From assembly GCF_958295425.1 (NCBI RefSeq), contig NC_081150.1:4959001-5023000 (forward strand): a stretch of 64,000 nucleotides of DNA, in the 5' to 3' direction. Numbering within the stretch: position 1 is the stretch's first letter; each line of letters opens with the position of its first letter. Origin of the DNA: Solea solea (lineage: Eukaryota; Chordata; Actinopteri; Pleuronectiformes; Soleidae). Below are positions 37,301 through 64,000 of this stretch, piece after piece. The notes under the pieces were generated by a model that was not told the origin of the DNA, did no database searches, and saw only the letters and a program-made list of their open reading frames with translations. A program made the position numbers and the translations under genes.

Positions 37301-37593
37301 CGCGGTGAAAACGGCCCTCCAAGGCCCATTATAAGCAGTGAGGCTGCAGAAACATTATGGCTCAGTCCATACAGGATAATTACTGCACCTGTCTGTGCTT
37401 TATTGCCATGAATAATACAGCAAAAAAAAAGAAAAGAAAGGAAGGGAAGACTATAACAGACAAAGGTAAAAATACACTTATGAAGTGTTGAGAGTGTGTG
37501 TAGATGCACGGCGCGGAGTGTAAGAGTGCAAAGATCAAGCCGTTATAAAAGGTTGTTTCTTTATTGCGGTCCTCGTTATGTGGGGGGTCGTCC

Positions 37594-37607
37594 CCCCCCC
37601 CCCCCCA
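37594..37607. repeat. C homopolymer
   Basis: A run of about a dozen or more C follows GTCGT and precedes an ACACACACA stretch. Confidence 0.75.
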
Positions 37608-37895
37608 CACACACATACTGTATATACATAGTGTTAACATACATGCTCCACACCTCAGAGTCATACACACTGTGGCTGTATGTCATGGGCTCGTCTCATA
37701 CGTGTGCCTGTTCTTTCCAGGGGCGCAGATACGTGATACCTCTGCCCGGTCAATCCGTCTCACATTACTGCCTCTGCAGTGTGCTGCTTCATTTACATGT
37801 GAAATATTGATGTTCTTAATTTAACCCCCAGGGTGCTCAGGTGTCCCGTCCTCCCCTCAGAGGCCTTTTCCAGAAAACCCTCAGCCCCTATGCAG

Positions 37896-37920
37896 ACACA
37901 CACACACACACACACACACA
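37896..37920. repeat. (AC)n microsatellite
   Basis: About twelve uninterrupted AC units, followed by GTCCGTCCGTCTGTCTGTCC, make a compound repeat. Confidence 0.9.
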
Positions 37921-38161
37921 GTCCGTCCGTCTGTCTGTCCTGGGATTGGTTGACAGGATGTGCTAAGTTGCGCCTCATTGGGCGGCTGCTGTGTTGAGCG
38001 GCAGCGCCAAAATGCCACCAGTGAAGTTGTGTCCCGGGGGTTTTTGTCCTCTGCTTGGTGTCCCACCTGTTCTGCATGTATGTGCATGTGCTGTGTTTGC
38101 ACGGGTGATTCTTACAGGAGTATAAAGTTTGACTGTCAAAGTCTAATGCTGTCGTTGTAGG

Positions 38162-38521
38162 TAGAGCTGCAACTAACGATTGTTTTCACAGTCGATTAAT
38201 CCGTCCATTATTTTCTCGATTCATCGCTTGGTCCATAAAATGTCAGAAAACCTTAAAAAATGTTGATTGGTGTTCGTCAAACCCGGAAATGATGATGTTC
38301 TCAAATGTCTTGTTTTGTGCACAAACCAAAATGCAAACTTTGAATGATTTCATTGTTATGTGGAGCAAAGGAATGAAGAAAATACTTACATTTAAGACTC
38401 TTAAACAATCGTAAATCTTGTTTTAATCATGAAAAAAGCTTCAAACCGATTAATCGGTTATCAAAATAGTTGTCGATTAATTTAGTAACTGATTAATAAT
38501 CGATTAATTGTTTCAGCTCTA
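38162..38521 (+). mobile_element. hAT-like MITE with 8-bp target duplication
   Basis: The left end TAGAGCTGCAAC pairs with the right end GTTTCAGCTCTA (11 of 12 positions inverted). Identical 8-bp flanks GTTGTAGG lie at 38154-38161 and 38522-38529, the target-duplication length of hAT elements. Inside are CGATTAAT words, AAAATGTCAGAAAA and CTCAAATGTCTTGTTTTGTG, landmarks of a very common fish MITE. The element is 360 bases with no transposase. Confidence 0.88.
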
Positions 38522-38542
38522 GTTGTAGGTGTTTGTTGTGGA

Positions 38543-38822
38543 CAGTGCTGCAATGATTTCTCCAAATTAAGTGTCAAAAGTGTTTTTTTTTATATAATTT
38601 AAACAAGTTATCTCATTTTCCAGCTTCTTAAATGTGAATATTGTCTTGTTTCTTTATTCCATACAACAAAGAAATCAAAGGAAAAAGTCATTTTCTTTAG
38701 TGGACAAAACAAGATATATGAGAACATCATTATGTGGAGGTCTGTGGTCAACATTTTCTGACATTTAATAGACCGAGCGACTCGTCGATTAATCGAGAAA
38801 ATAGCTGTTAATCGCAGCCCGA
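38543..38822 (-). mobile_element. Second hAT-like MITE, opposite orientation
   Basis: Read on the minus strand it repeats the landmarks of the neighbouring element: GGGCTGCGATTAAC, TCTCGATTAATCGACGAGTC, AAATGTCAGAAAATG and TCTTGTTTTGTCCAC. The flanks GTTGTGGA (38535-38542) and GATGTGGA (38823-38830) match at 7 of 8 bases, consistent with an aged target duplication. It is 280 bases and non-autonomous. Confidence 0.8.
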
Positions 38823-38889
38823 GATGTGGAAGGAAACCTGGCATCTGCAGGAAGTGGTTATCTGTAAGATAAGTTAACACAATAGGCCT

Positions 38890-39080
38890 TATCCACACAG
38901 AATAAAATGTGATACGATATAATAACGTGGCATACTTAGAGGACAGGAAATGTCCTCATACACACGAAAGCCCCCAAAACGACTGTAAATGCTGTAGTAT
39001 ATATGCCAGGCCTGTATGTGGCGCTGTAATGCTGCCACACAACTGCACAACAAATGGAGAAGAAGAAGTAGAGCCAGACT
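38890..39080 (+). repeat. Dispersed repeat ending in GAGAAGAAGAAG
   Basis: TGTGGCGCTGTAATGCTGCC and AACAAATGGAGAAGAAGAAG form a common fish repeat ending. It shares the layout 'GTGGCG...GTAATGC...GAAGAAG' with the sequence around 6396-6460 just upstream of brms1l. Confidence 0.45.
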
Positions 39081-40200
39081 TTAGGCCCATAACCAACTTT
39101 CATAGTGGCCTAGCCTGTGGTTTCACCAGAAATAACTGAATAAATAAGTAGAGAAACACTTTTCTCTGTCCCTTAAGTTTCCTATATCAATTCCTAAAGT
39201 AGTCTGATAGCAGTCATTCTTTTGTATTCCGGTAAAGGCACTTTGAGATGTCTGTGGGTCGTATATGACATATTTTGTCTTATTTCAAAGAGAAACAAAT
39301 GCTAATATTGTGCACCCTTATTAATTTTATGCGCGTTATGCACCTGATATGATAAACGTGTTTATTTTTTATTTAAAATACAATTTTTTTAGGAAGGACA
39401 GGTACGACCAAATCTTATTATCTCCCAATTATTTTTTGAAAGCACTTTTTGATGTATGTTTTAAATTTGTCGTTACACATATATTTATATATGTATATAT
39501 GCTATAAATATACTCCAACACAACTAAAAATAATAGTAAAGAGAATTCATATAAAATGAATTTGATGCGTTTTACTAATGTATTTGTTTCACAATTTAAC
39601 GCTTCATTATTCTCTTTTAATATTGAATCATAATAATAATAATAATAATCAACAGTTTATTTTCCCTTGCAATATAACTTGAGCACTGAGCCAGTTGTGG
39701 AAACCCAGAGGAGAGAGGCGCTTCAGTCCCAGCTGTCACTCAAACTAACGACTCCTCTTATTGGCTCGTGTAATGCTGCAGGGAGGGGCTAGTGAAGAAG
39801 GCGCTGTGATAAGTGTGCCTGTTTTTCTGCTCTGGCTATTATCAGAGCAGAGTTGCTCGTCCCATTTCTTGTTAGCCTCCTTGTCTTCCACTCAGCCTCA
39901 GCTCATCTGATAAATGCAGAATTCCACAAAAGCCAAATGGCGTCTGACTTGAAACAGATCTGCAGCGATTGTGAGTGGAATGAAAAGAATGTTTTTCGTG
40001 GACATGATTCATGTCCGTGCACAGTTTACAGTTTATGTTGCCTCGTGTAGGTGAAGGCTGGTGGAGAGCTGTCTCGGTCTATCTTTGGTCAAATTACACT
40101 CCTAATATAGTTAAGCAGTCGCTCTTCTCAGTTGACATTTTGGACATTTAGTGAGTATGTTGCTGGAGGCCCAGCACGCACGTTTCTGCCTGTCTCTTCA

Positions 40201-40220
40201 GTGTGTGTGTGTGTGTGTGT
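40201..40220. repeat. (GT)n microsatellite
   Basis: Ten uninterrupted GT units lie about 0.9 kb beyond the calm1 poly(A) signal. Confidence 0.9.
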
Positions 40221-40599
40221 TGTTTAAAACATGCACACAGCAGCAGTGATGTTGTGGCCTGGTTTGCCTTACTAGGACAAGCCAACATCAGCAGAAGCAG
40301 GAGGGTTTATTCAAACTCCCACTTGCCTTTTTAAAAAAAAAAAACACAACCCAACATCCCAGTTACAGCATGCTTCTGTTGCCTAGCAACCGGCAGTGTC
40401 TTGAGAGGGAAGAGAGCCGTCATAGATGTGTATGTATATCCGTGGCTGAGAGCGAGAGCAAACACACTCTGCTGCCTCTCCCTTCCCTGTGGGCAACTCA
40501 CTCTCTCTCTCTCCCACCACAGCCTCACCGCCATGTAATGGGGCAGAATTCACTCTTCTGCTCAACCGGTGACCGTACACACGGATTTATTATGAACAC

Positions 40600-40870
40600 A
40601 TACACTCATTGGCCACTTTATTAGGTACACAGGACACCTAATGGAGTGACAGGAGTGGCACCCTGTGTGGTCCAACCTCTTTATAAGGTTTGACATGTTC
40701 TGCATACATTGGTTGGAAGAAGTGCTTCCTATTATTTTTGAACTAGTCTGGCTATTCTCTTCTGACCTTTGGCATCAACAGGGCATTTTGGCTTAAGAAC
40801 TGTCACTAACTGGGTATTTTCTCTGTAAATGCTAGAGTTGTGTTGTGTGTGGAAATCCCAGGAGATGAAG
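40600..40870 (-). mobile_element. Decayed Tc1-like transposon fragment
   Basis: The terminus CATTGGCCACTTTATTAGGT then ACAC is followed by pieces that on the minus strand resemble the middle of a Tc1-like transposase gene. Large internal deletions and changes leave no usable frame. The identification rests on recognising the fish Tc1-like consensus and is not database-checked. Confidence 0.65.
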
Positions 40871-41079
40871 ATGTTTCCACGTTCACTGTCACATAAATCA
40901 CCTTTCTCTTTCTGTCGCTCAGTTTGAATTCAGTTTTCTGTATGTCGTCTTCACCAAATGCCTTGAGCTGCTGGTGTGTGATTGGCTGGTTATATATTAG
41001 CAGATGAATGTGAGTACCTGTTTTGTTGCCTTTTATAGATCATTTGTAGGATAAAACATAACAAAGATGACACAAGGCG

Positions 41080-42142
41080 TGATAAAGTTCATGGTCTTTT
41101 TATTTGAAAAAAAAAACAAAAATAAAGACTAGCATGTACAACTTGGAATGAATGTAAACTGAACTCAGATGAAGAGCTGCGAAGACTGGTGCGCTGACAC
41201 ACACACTAACAGCATGCGCTGCAAACACAGTACACCCCTCACTATGCTTTCGTCTGAGTCGAGAAACAGAAGAAGAAAAAGAAAAGTGAAGGCCAGTGAT
41301 TCTCTCTTGCAAGAGGACAGACACTCCATCTCAGCAAAGAAAAGAAAAATAAAAGAAGAAGAAAACAAAAGAAAGCTCACCGTAAGACTCTTTAACTCCC
41401 CCTCCTTTTCAAAAGGGCAGGACGCACAACTACTAAGATGGCCGTCCAAATAACATAACAAAAACAAAAGAACATGCCAAACATTTGAAAATGTATTTTT
41501 TGTACATCATTTTTTTCTCGTTTTATCTAGCATACAATTAAAACCCATTCCACTTGAACTCCACTCTCATCTTAACAGTACAGGGTTCTCTCTCCAAATA
41601 CAAAAAAACTGTACCAAACCAACAAGAGGACAGCTTATAGTGGAATCAGCACGCTCTGGTAGCCCGGAGGAGGGATGTTGGTGGGGGGACGGGGGGGGAC
41701 ATGGGGGTTAGTGCTCCGGTCTCAAGCTGCATGCATGAAGAACAGAAAACAGAGAGAGAAAGAAGAGATGGCCAGCCCAGACATTTACCACTAGCAAATG
41801 GAACTGGAAGGAGTCTGCCAAATGCTTTTGCTTTAGTCTGAAGGTAGTAGTTACAGGGTTTGTTGTTATTATTTTTACTTGTTAAGTACTGATGCTAAAC
41901 TGATTTCCGAGGGGGAGGGGACAGGATCACTAACCATCATTTTCATGCAGATATTTTTTGTATATTTTTATATTTTTCCTGTGTGGACAGAAGGATAGAT
42001 TAATTCAACATTCAATTATTTTCTATACAGAAACGGTATGAATAAATGAACATTTTTTTTTCCAAGAGGTAAGTAAAACATTTTAACTTTTTTTTTTCTT
42101 TTTTGTTTTCTCCTAAGAGGGTCAGGATGGGGCGGACAGTCT
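41080..42142 (-). other. calm1: calm1 3' UTR and poly(A) signal
   Basis: On the minus strand this follows the calmodulin stop codon (42145-42143). An AATAAA hexamer (TTTATT at 41099-41104 on the + strand) predicts cleavage near 41080. The interval is AT-rich, with T runs and TTTTTGTA-type words, and has no coding frame of note. About 1 kb is a plausible length for a vertebrate calmodulin 3' UTR. Confidence 0.6.
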
Positions 42143-53070
<10,928 letters not shown>

Positions 53071-53166
53071 GTCGGAGGGTGTTGTGTGCTTGTTGGTCTG
53101 TGGAGGCAGACTAGGAGTATGCTCGTTCCTTAGATGGAGTTCCACTGGCGGGTTAGCAGCGTGTAT

Positions 53167-53171
53167 ATTGG
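53167..53171 (-). promoter_or_regulatory. calm1: CCAAT box upstream of calm1
   Basis: The minus strand reads GGCCAATATACAC about 100 bases before the calmodulin start codon. A CCAAT box at this distance fits a promoter-proximal element, though it could fall within the leader. The transcription start is not visible in the sequence. Confidence 0.35.
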
Positions 53172-54333
53172 CCGTGGCCAGAATGGGGATTGTCCTGTGT
53201 ATCCCTCCGCCGCACTAGCGCCTATCCCACTTCCTTATTTCAATTCAGCGCTGTTGCAGCAGCAGCTCAGGCCTCCAGCTGAAGACATGCCAATCACCGG
53301 GCTGAAAAGCCTGCAGTGCACAGCATCCTGACACACAGTTAGTCACAGAGGCTGAGCATCACTTCATCCATCCCTGCAGAATCAACTTTTCATGACTATA
53401 ACACCAATTTAATTAGAGGAATTATGAAAAAGAAACCTGCACATTAAGCTGTTTACATGTTCCATACCAGCAAGCAACATCAAACTCATACAAGTCCTGT
53501 TATTACATTGTTGTGCGTGATGACTTTGATGTCAGTTATATTCACAAGCATGTCCCACTTTTGCAACAGCATATGCTGCAGATGAACATGACTTGCAATA
53601 AGGAATATTTGATGGGAGTTTGTTTGCTCAGCCCCCTGAGAGCTGCATTTAAGCTGCAGGTAAACGCTGCAGCAATGAAGCAGCAAATTTAAAATTAAAC
53701 CCAAATAGTAATTGAGTTGTTATGGTTTACATAAACACGGCAACTCACTGTAAGTTGGCAAATTAAAACATCATAATTTTCCAAGGCAGTCATGTAGAAC
53801 ATCCAGAGCTCTAATGTGAATTCTAGTCATATTTATTTTCATTAATCATTATAAATGTATGTAGCTAAAATTATTTATTAGTTATTCACGTGTAAGACAA
53901 TGAACAATTTGGTGTAAGCACAAAAAGGAAGGCACAATATTGGGACTGTGGTTCCAAATTTTGTAGTTTTTGTTTTTATTTTTTATTATAAAGTCAAATA
54001 CCCCCCTCAGACCACTTCAAAACCATTGCTTTGACCACACAGCCAATTTGAGCCTTTAATCAAAACACACAGACTTGACAGGAAATAAAAAAACTGTATC
54101 TTTTAAAAATTGAAGCTGATAATTGTGAGAACAAAGTGAATGTATTTGTGATATTTAGCTATTATTACCTTTCATTAGTAGTGGTATTGTCATTGTCATA
54201 ATTATCATAGAAAGAGAGTGCATTCTCCCAGTACAGGGGACTAGTTTGCAGCCGCGGAAGGATACTTCTAGAGTAGGAGGCCGCCTGGTTGACACTGGAG
54301 AATTTGCGGTGCCGGTTTGTGATGTCGTCTCTG

Positions 54334-54617
54334 ATTGGCCGTTGCAGACCTGCAATATTATACTGCATGTGTCGGCCGCATCGATTGGCTACACGGGACC
54401 TGCATTGCACCAGGCAGTGGCACTTGATGGAAATATAATAAATATAAATACGGGGATGTTTTAAATCAGCGCCGTGTTTCTTCTGCCTCTTTTATGTCTG
54501 TAATTATTCGGATTATTCTGGTGAAGACGAGTTGGAAAAGGCGACAGAGAGGTTTTCATTGGTGCGGGGTGAATGTTTGATAGGCTCTAAATGGGAAGTA
54601 CGCAGACGTACTATTGG
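54334..54617 (-). promoter_or_regulatory. Cluster of four inverted CCAAT boxes
   Basis: ATTGG (CCAAT on the minus strand) occurs at 54334-54338, 54384-54388, 54558-54562 and 54613-54617. The first, second and fourth have GC or GCT after them (ATTGGCC, ATTGGCT, ATTGGCT). The block is richer in CpG than its surroundings. This could be an NF-Y-bound promoter or enhancer, by inference only. Confidence 0.3.
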
Positions 54618-54825
54618 CTGCTACCGAGTCTGGCAGGCCTGCGTAAAATTAACAACAGAACAGCTCATTCGGAGCGATTTATGGATACGCATTTTACATT
54701 TAATACATCCAATACTACCTATACGGTTTAATATATGTAATTCTAAGGAGGCGGATACGCAGCATGAAGGTGTTAAACTGAGGTTGTGTGAATGACGATG
54801 TAGGATTTGGCAGCAAAGCAGATAG

Positions 54826-54875
54826 TATCGCGATAGTACGTGGAGAGTGTGTGTGTCAGCCAAAGTATCGCGATA
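54826..54875. repeat. Duplicated TATCGCGATA palindrome
   Basis: TATCGCGATA occurs at 54826-54835 and 54866-54875, both within the longer word AGTATCGCGATAGTA and exactly 40 bases apart. It is a strict palindrome with a CGCG centre. It may be a repeat remnant or a paired protein-binding site. Confidence 0.5.
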
Positions 54876-56138
54876 GTATCTGAGGAGGGCACTCGACAAA
54901 AAGCACCACTCGGTGGACAACGTGTTGAAATCATGAAACCTTTAAAAATGCCTTTTATGAAATGATATAAGGCAGAAACATGTCCATGAATCACTCTCAT
55001 GCGTTAGACAGTGCAGTTTGTTTTGTTGTTAAGATGTTTCTAGTGTGATTAATGTAGTTACAGCCACATACAATGCCTCACAGTGTGTTAGTTGGTATGT
55101 GTGTTGCATATGTAGTCAAGCGTGTGACATGTAGCAATGTTTCGTAAGCTGATAATAATTATTATAATACAAAACAAGCCTGGTGCATTAAATGGAGCAA
55201 TAGTGTACAAGACAGCCACTGGAATCATTTATCTATATTTATTGGTTGGCCTGCTGATCATACTCTTGTTTTATTTTATTTACTTAGCAGTCCATGTAAG
55301 TGTTTACTGTATTGGTACAGTACATGTATGATGTTTTAATTGTTGACAGTGAATAAGCGCTGAAGGAACAGAGACAAAAACAACTTGACATGATCATCTT
55401 CAAAAAACAACAAGAAAAGGCTGCAGTTCAGACTCAGAAAGCAGGCTGTTAGTCGTCCTCTCCTCAGGTCCAGAAACTCTTAACTCAAGCTGAGCTGTTT
55501 GATTTGTTAATCTACCGGAACTAATCGCGACTTCTTACTCTGTTTGTTCGGCACTTTTGTCCTGTTTACCAGGAAAAATAGCTGTTACATAACCACAAAT
55601 ATGCCCCCCCCCCACACACACACACTCTTCTTTTCGGAAGGCTAGGGTACAGAAAGGGTCATAACTTAAGTTCTGGTGGAGACTGTGTGGTGGTTTTTTG
55701 GGGTTTTCATCAGAAGATCTTTGTCTATTAATCACAATCACAAGGCTTTATTTATGCAGAGCTACATGTAGTTTAAATTCAACCTGTACATACTGTGACT
55801 GACCAATAACGTGGATGTGGCCTTTTAGAGAGTGCCAGCGCACTGGTCAGTCTTGCCGTGTCATCCCCCATCAGTGGCTCTGTGCTCGTGGGGATGGTTT
55901 AGAAACACCCAACTCTGAGATTGCTTTAAGCTGACAGGGCAAATGTCTCATTTGAGAGCAACACTCCTCTTCTTGTAACCCTCCCAGCCTTTCTGGTCCA
56001 ACATGCCACGCTTGATTTAAATGTTTTTCTTTCCCTCCCCCTCTCTCCACCATTTGCTGAACGTGCTGCGATGTATGAGCAGCAGTTGAAATGCATGACT
56101 GATTTAATAAGGAGCGCTTGAGAGGAGGGGGCTGCAGT

Positions 56139-56162
56139 GCAGCAGCAGCAGCAGCAGCAGCT
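56139..56162. repeat. (GCA)n trinucleotide repeat
   Basis: About seven GCA units lie just upstream of CTCCGTTCTCACTCG. The repeat creates a poly-alanine stretch in a minus-strand frame (55871-56296) with no other support. Confidence 0.85.
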
Positions 56163-57048
56163 CCGTTCTCACTCGAGCCCAAAGATGGCCCTATAAAGTG
56201 GTTCGATGCTTGCTGCATGGGGCCACTTTCTGCTGAGCACTGAGTTACACATGGCTCCACATCAAGAGGAATTAAATCAGCACTGCTGTTCTCCACATGT
56301 CAGACTGCAGCAAAGGCAGCTTAGCTGGATTTACTTAACCGTGCTGTAATGACTTACAAGGCTGATTTAAATTGAAGACAAGAATCAAATTACAAGCCAC
56401 ACTCATCTCCCCTCTGCGTGTACATTATCAACAAAAACATGCACCAAAACGCATTTTTACTTCTCTTTATTGCGTTGGAACATTTCCCTTATTACAGATA
56501 AGAGTGAAACATAAGTGCAGAGACATTACACAACTCTTATGGGAAATGTCCGAGTAAAACGCTACAGTCAGGACATTTTATCTTATTGTGTAACCTCGAT
56601 ATTTAATTATGCTTCTCTCTGTGTGTGTGTGTGTGGAAGTCATATGGTATATTACAGGACTTGGTGACTATTTTTATGAGGGGGAAAAATGCCCTCAGAA
56701 CTTCACCTCACCTTTGGCCTATGACAACAAACATGACTTTGCAAATTGATACGAATGATTTTGCTTGCGACACCGACAACACTGAGACTCAACTAATTGA
56801 ATAATGCATGTGATTAATTATCTCCAGATATTACAGCGCAGAGATGAAGTCAATAAACTGGAATCTAATAAAGAGCAAAGCGTCAACAGATGCTGCCTCT
56901 GAACAAACAAGTTTTTAGAGTGAGCTGCAAGCTAAAATGGTTGTGTGTATGTATATATATATATTAATTAATAAATAAATAAATAAAAAGGAGACAAGCG
57001 ATGACAAACACACCATCATCGGATAGTTATTTTCTCTTTTTTTGTTAT

Positions 57049-57054
57049 TTTATT
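57049..57054 (-). terminator. psmc1: psmc1 poly(A) signal
   Basis: TTTATT on the + strand is AATAAA on the transcript. It lies about 170 bases after the psmc1 stop codon, giving a short 3' UTR suited to a housekeeping gene. Confidence 0.6.
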
Positions 57055-57222
57055 TAATGTCTTAACAAATAATAACAGGAAAGTGGGATAAACCAGACAG
57101 GACATGCACAAAATATCAAAATTCTCTCTGGGAAGACGCACGACTGCCTCCCCTCTTTCACACAGAGACACACGGAGGAAGGGCGGGGGTGAGAGGGAGT
57201 GAGAGAAACAAAAGTTTGAAGG

Positions 57223-63196
<5,974 letters not shown>

Positions 63197-63216
63197 AGTT
63201 ACTTGTCGCTCTAGAA

Positions 63217-63224
63217 TGACGTCA
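63217..63224. promoter_or_regulatory. psmc1: Perfect CRE/ATF site at the psmc1 promoter
   Basis: TGACGTCA is the full palindromic cAMP-response element, 21-28 bases before the psmc1 start codon. No TATA box is placed to serve it. The leader must be very short, or the site lies just inside it. A CREB/ATF role is an inference. Confidence 0.45.
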
Positions 63225-64000
63225 GAGGATACGGCAGCAGTGTTGGCCAAAAATACTTTTTTTTATTTATTAAAAAACTTTATTAACCATTCCATTGTCA
63301 GACAGTAATAAAGACCAAACAGGACAAACAGATATCTTCAAAGCGCTAAGGTATGAATACCAGATTTGTTATTAAGGGAACAACGGAAAATACCAAATGC
63401 AGAATGAAAAGAAAAAAAAATACATAGACTTCTCAGGGAGTTCTCCGTGGTCAAAACAGCCGACACTAAATTTGGAGTGCCCTCGTATTGTAGCCCTTAT
63501 GGTAGAGGCAACATAACAACTCAGATCGAGCGCACATGCAGGATTAGTGACATCCGGTTTTGAAAGTAAAACGTTAAAAAAAAAGCACATTATGCAGTCC
63601 ATAAAAGTAAATCAAATAATATTAAGTAGGTTTTATCCACCAGAGTACACCTCGTGAAGACCACTTAATATAAGGGACATTTTTTTTAAATTTTATTTGG
63701 GGGACATTGAAAAGCATTAAACAACGACCTGAAATGGTAAAACTATAAAAACAAATATAGTAGCCCCTGTACATTCATATGTACAGGTTTCTCAAACTTG
63801 GACGTGCTATAAAAAATCATGCTCCTTAATTTACATTGAAGGCAGGTCTAATTTTAAGATGTTTGTCACATGAACATAGAGATGGGGAACTTATCATTTA
63901 AAATTTCTGTAAAATGATACAGAAAAATGTATTGTTTTTCAGAATGTGGGTAGTCACTGATCTCCTGGACTCAGATATGCCAGATTTGTCAGAAATTGTG
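63225..64000. other. Region upstream of psmc1
   Basis: No coding exon was recognised. Several AATAAA-type signals occur on the minus strand (TTTATT at about 63264-63288 on the + strand), less than 100 bases from the psmc1 start. These could mark the 3' end of an upstream minus-strand gene, or be chance in AT-rich DNA. A CpG-bearing patch with CATCCGGTTTTG (ETS-like core) lies near 63480-63570. Confidence 0.4.

Larger units (their letters stand above)
53200..57040. other. Spacer between psmc1 and calm1
   Basis: No exons were recognised here. In human the gene NRDE2 lies between PSMC1 and CALM1; nothing resembling its coding sequence was seen. The spacer holds a cluster of inverted CCAAT boxes (54334-54617), a repeated TATCGCGATA palindrome (54826-54875), a (GCA)n run at about 56139-56162 and AT-rich simple sequence near 56955-56990. 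Confidence 0.55.

Noticed and set aside
56139..56162. (GCA)n considered as a coding polyglutamine or polyalanine tract
   Set aside because: No exon surrounds it; it lies in the psmc1-calm1 spacer.
55871..56296. 141-codon minus-strand frame with a poly-alanine run
   Set aside because: The run comes from the (GCA)n repeat. The remainder shows no family similarity and no plausible splicing.

Overview
This 64 kb window is vertebrate nuclear DNA, most likely from a percomorph-type teleost fish. The evidence is multi-exon genes with GT-AG introns (and one AT-AC intron), vertebrate-type protein sequences, and many dispersed repeats of the sort common in fish genomes: two tRNA-like SINE families, hAT-like MITEs with 8-bp target duplications, decayed Tc1-like copies and a decayed LINE. 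There is no operon-like organisation. Almost all of the short open reading frames in the window are chance frames in introns and intergenic DNA. Repeat families were identified by recognition, not by a database search.

Three protein-coding genes could be rebuilt exon by exon, each with intact reading frame and consistent splice sites. (1) brms1l lies on the + strand: coding exons run 6595-13846, ten exons, 324 aa. It encodes a Sds3-like subunit of the SIN3-HDAC corepressor. (2) A calmodulin gene, probably calm1, lies on the - strand: coding exons 53070-42143, six exons, 149 aa, with a 3' UTR reaching about 41080. (3) psmc1 lies on the - strand: coding exons 63196-57223, eleven exons, 440 aa. 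It encodes proteasome ATPase Rpt2.

Layout: 1-6.4 kb is repeat-bearing intergenic DNA. brms1l and its 3' UTR occupy about 6.45-15.3 kb. A 26 kb gene-free interval follows (15.3-41.1 kb) between the convergent brms1l and calm1 genes. It holds degraded transposons, a LINE reverse-transcriptase remnant, a paired-MITE cluster, CTCF-like motifs and a G/C-homopolymer-rich block. calm1 covers 41.1-53.1 kb with a 5.3 kb first intron. A 4 kb spacer with a cluster of inverted CCAAT boxes separates it from psmc1 (57.05-63.2 kb). The order psmc1 then calm1, on one strand, matches human 14q32.11, where PSMC1 and CALM1 are close neighbours with NRDE2 between them. No NRDE2 coding sequence was recognised here. 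BRMS1L is also on human chromosome 14, but in a different band.

The genes are unrelated in function (chromatin repression, calcium signalling, proteolysis) and are best seen as a conserved neighbourhood. The most notable observations are a textbook U12-type AT-AC intron in brms1l, a (CT)n microsatellite acting as the polypyrimidine tract of the last calm1 intron, two adjacent head-to-head MITEs with recognisable target duplications, and repeat-derived perfect CTCF-core matches. I found no convincing evidence for a wholly new biological system.
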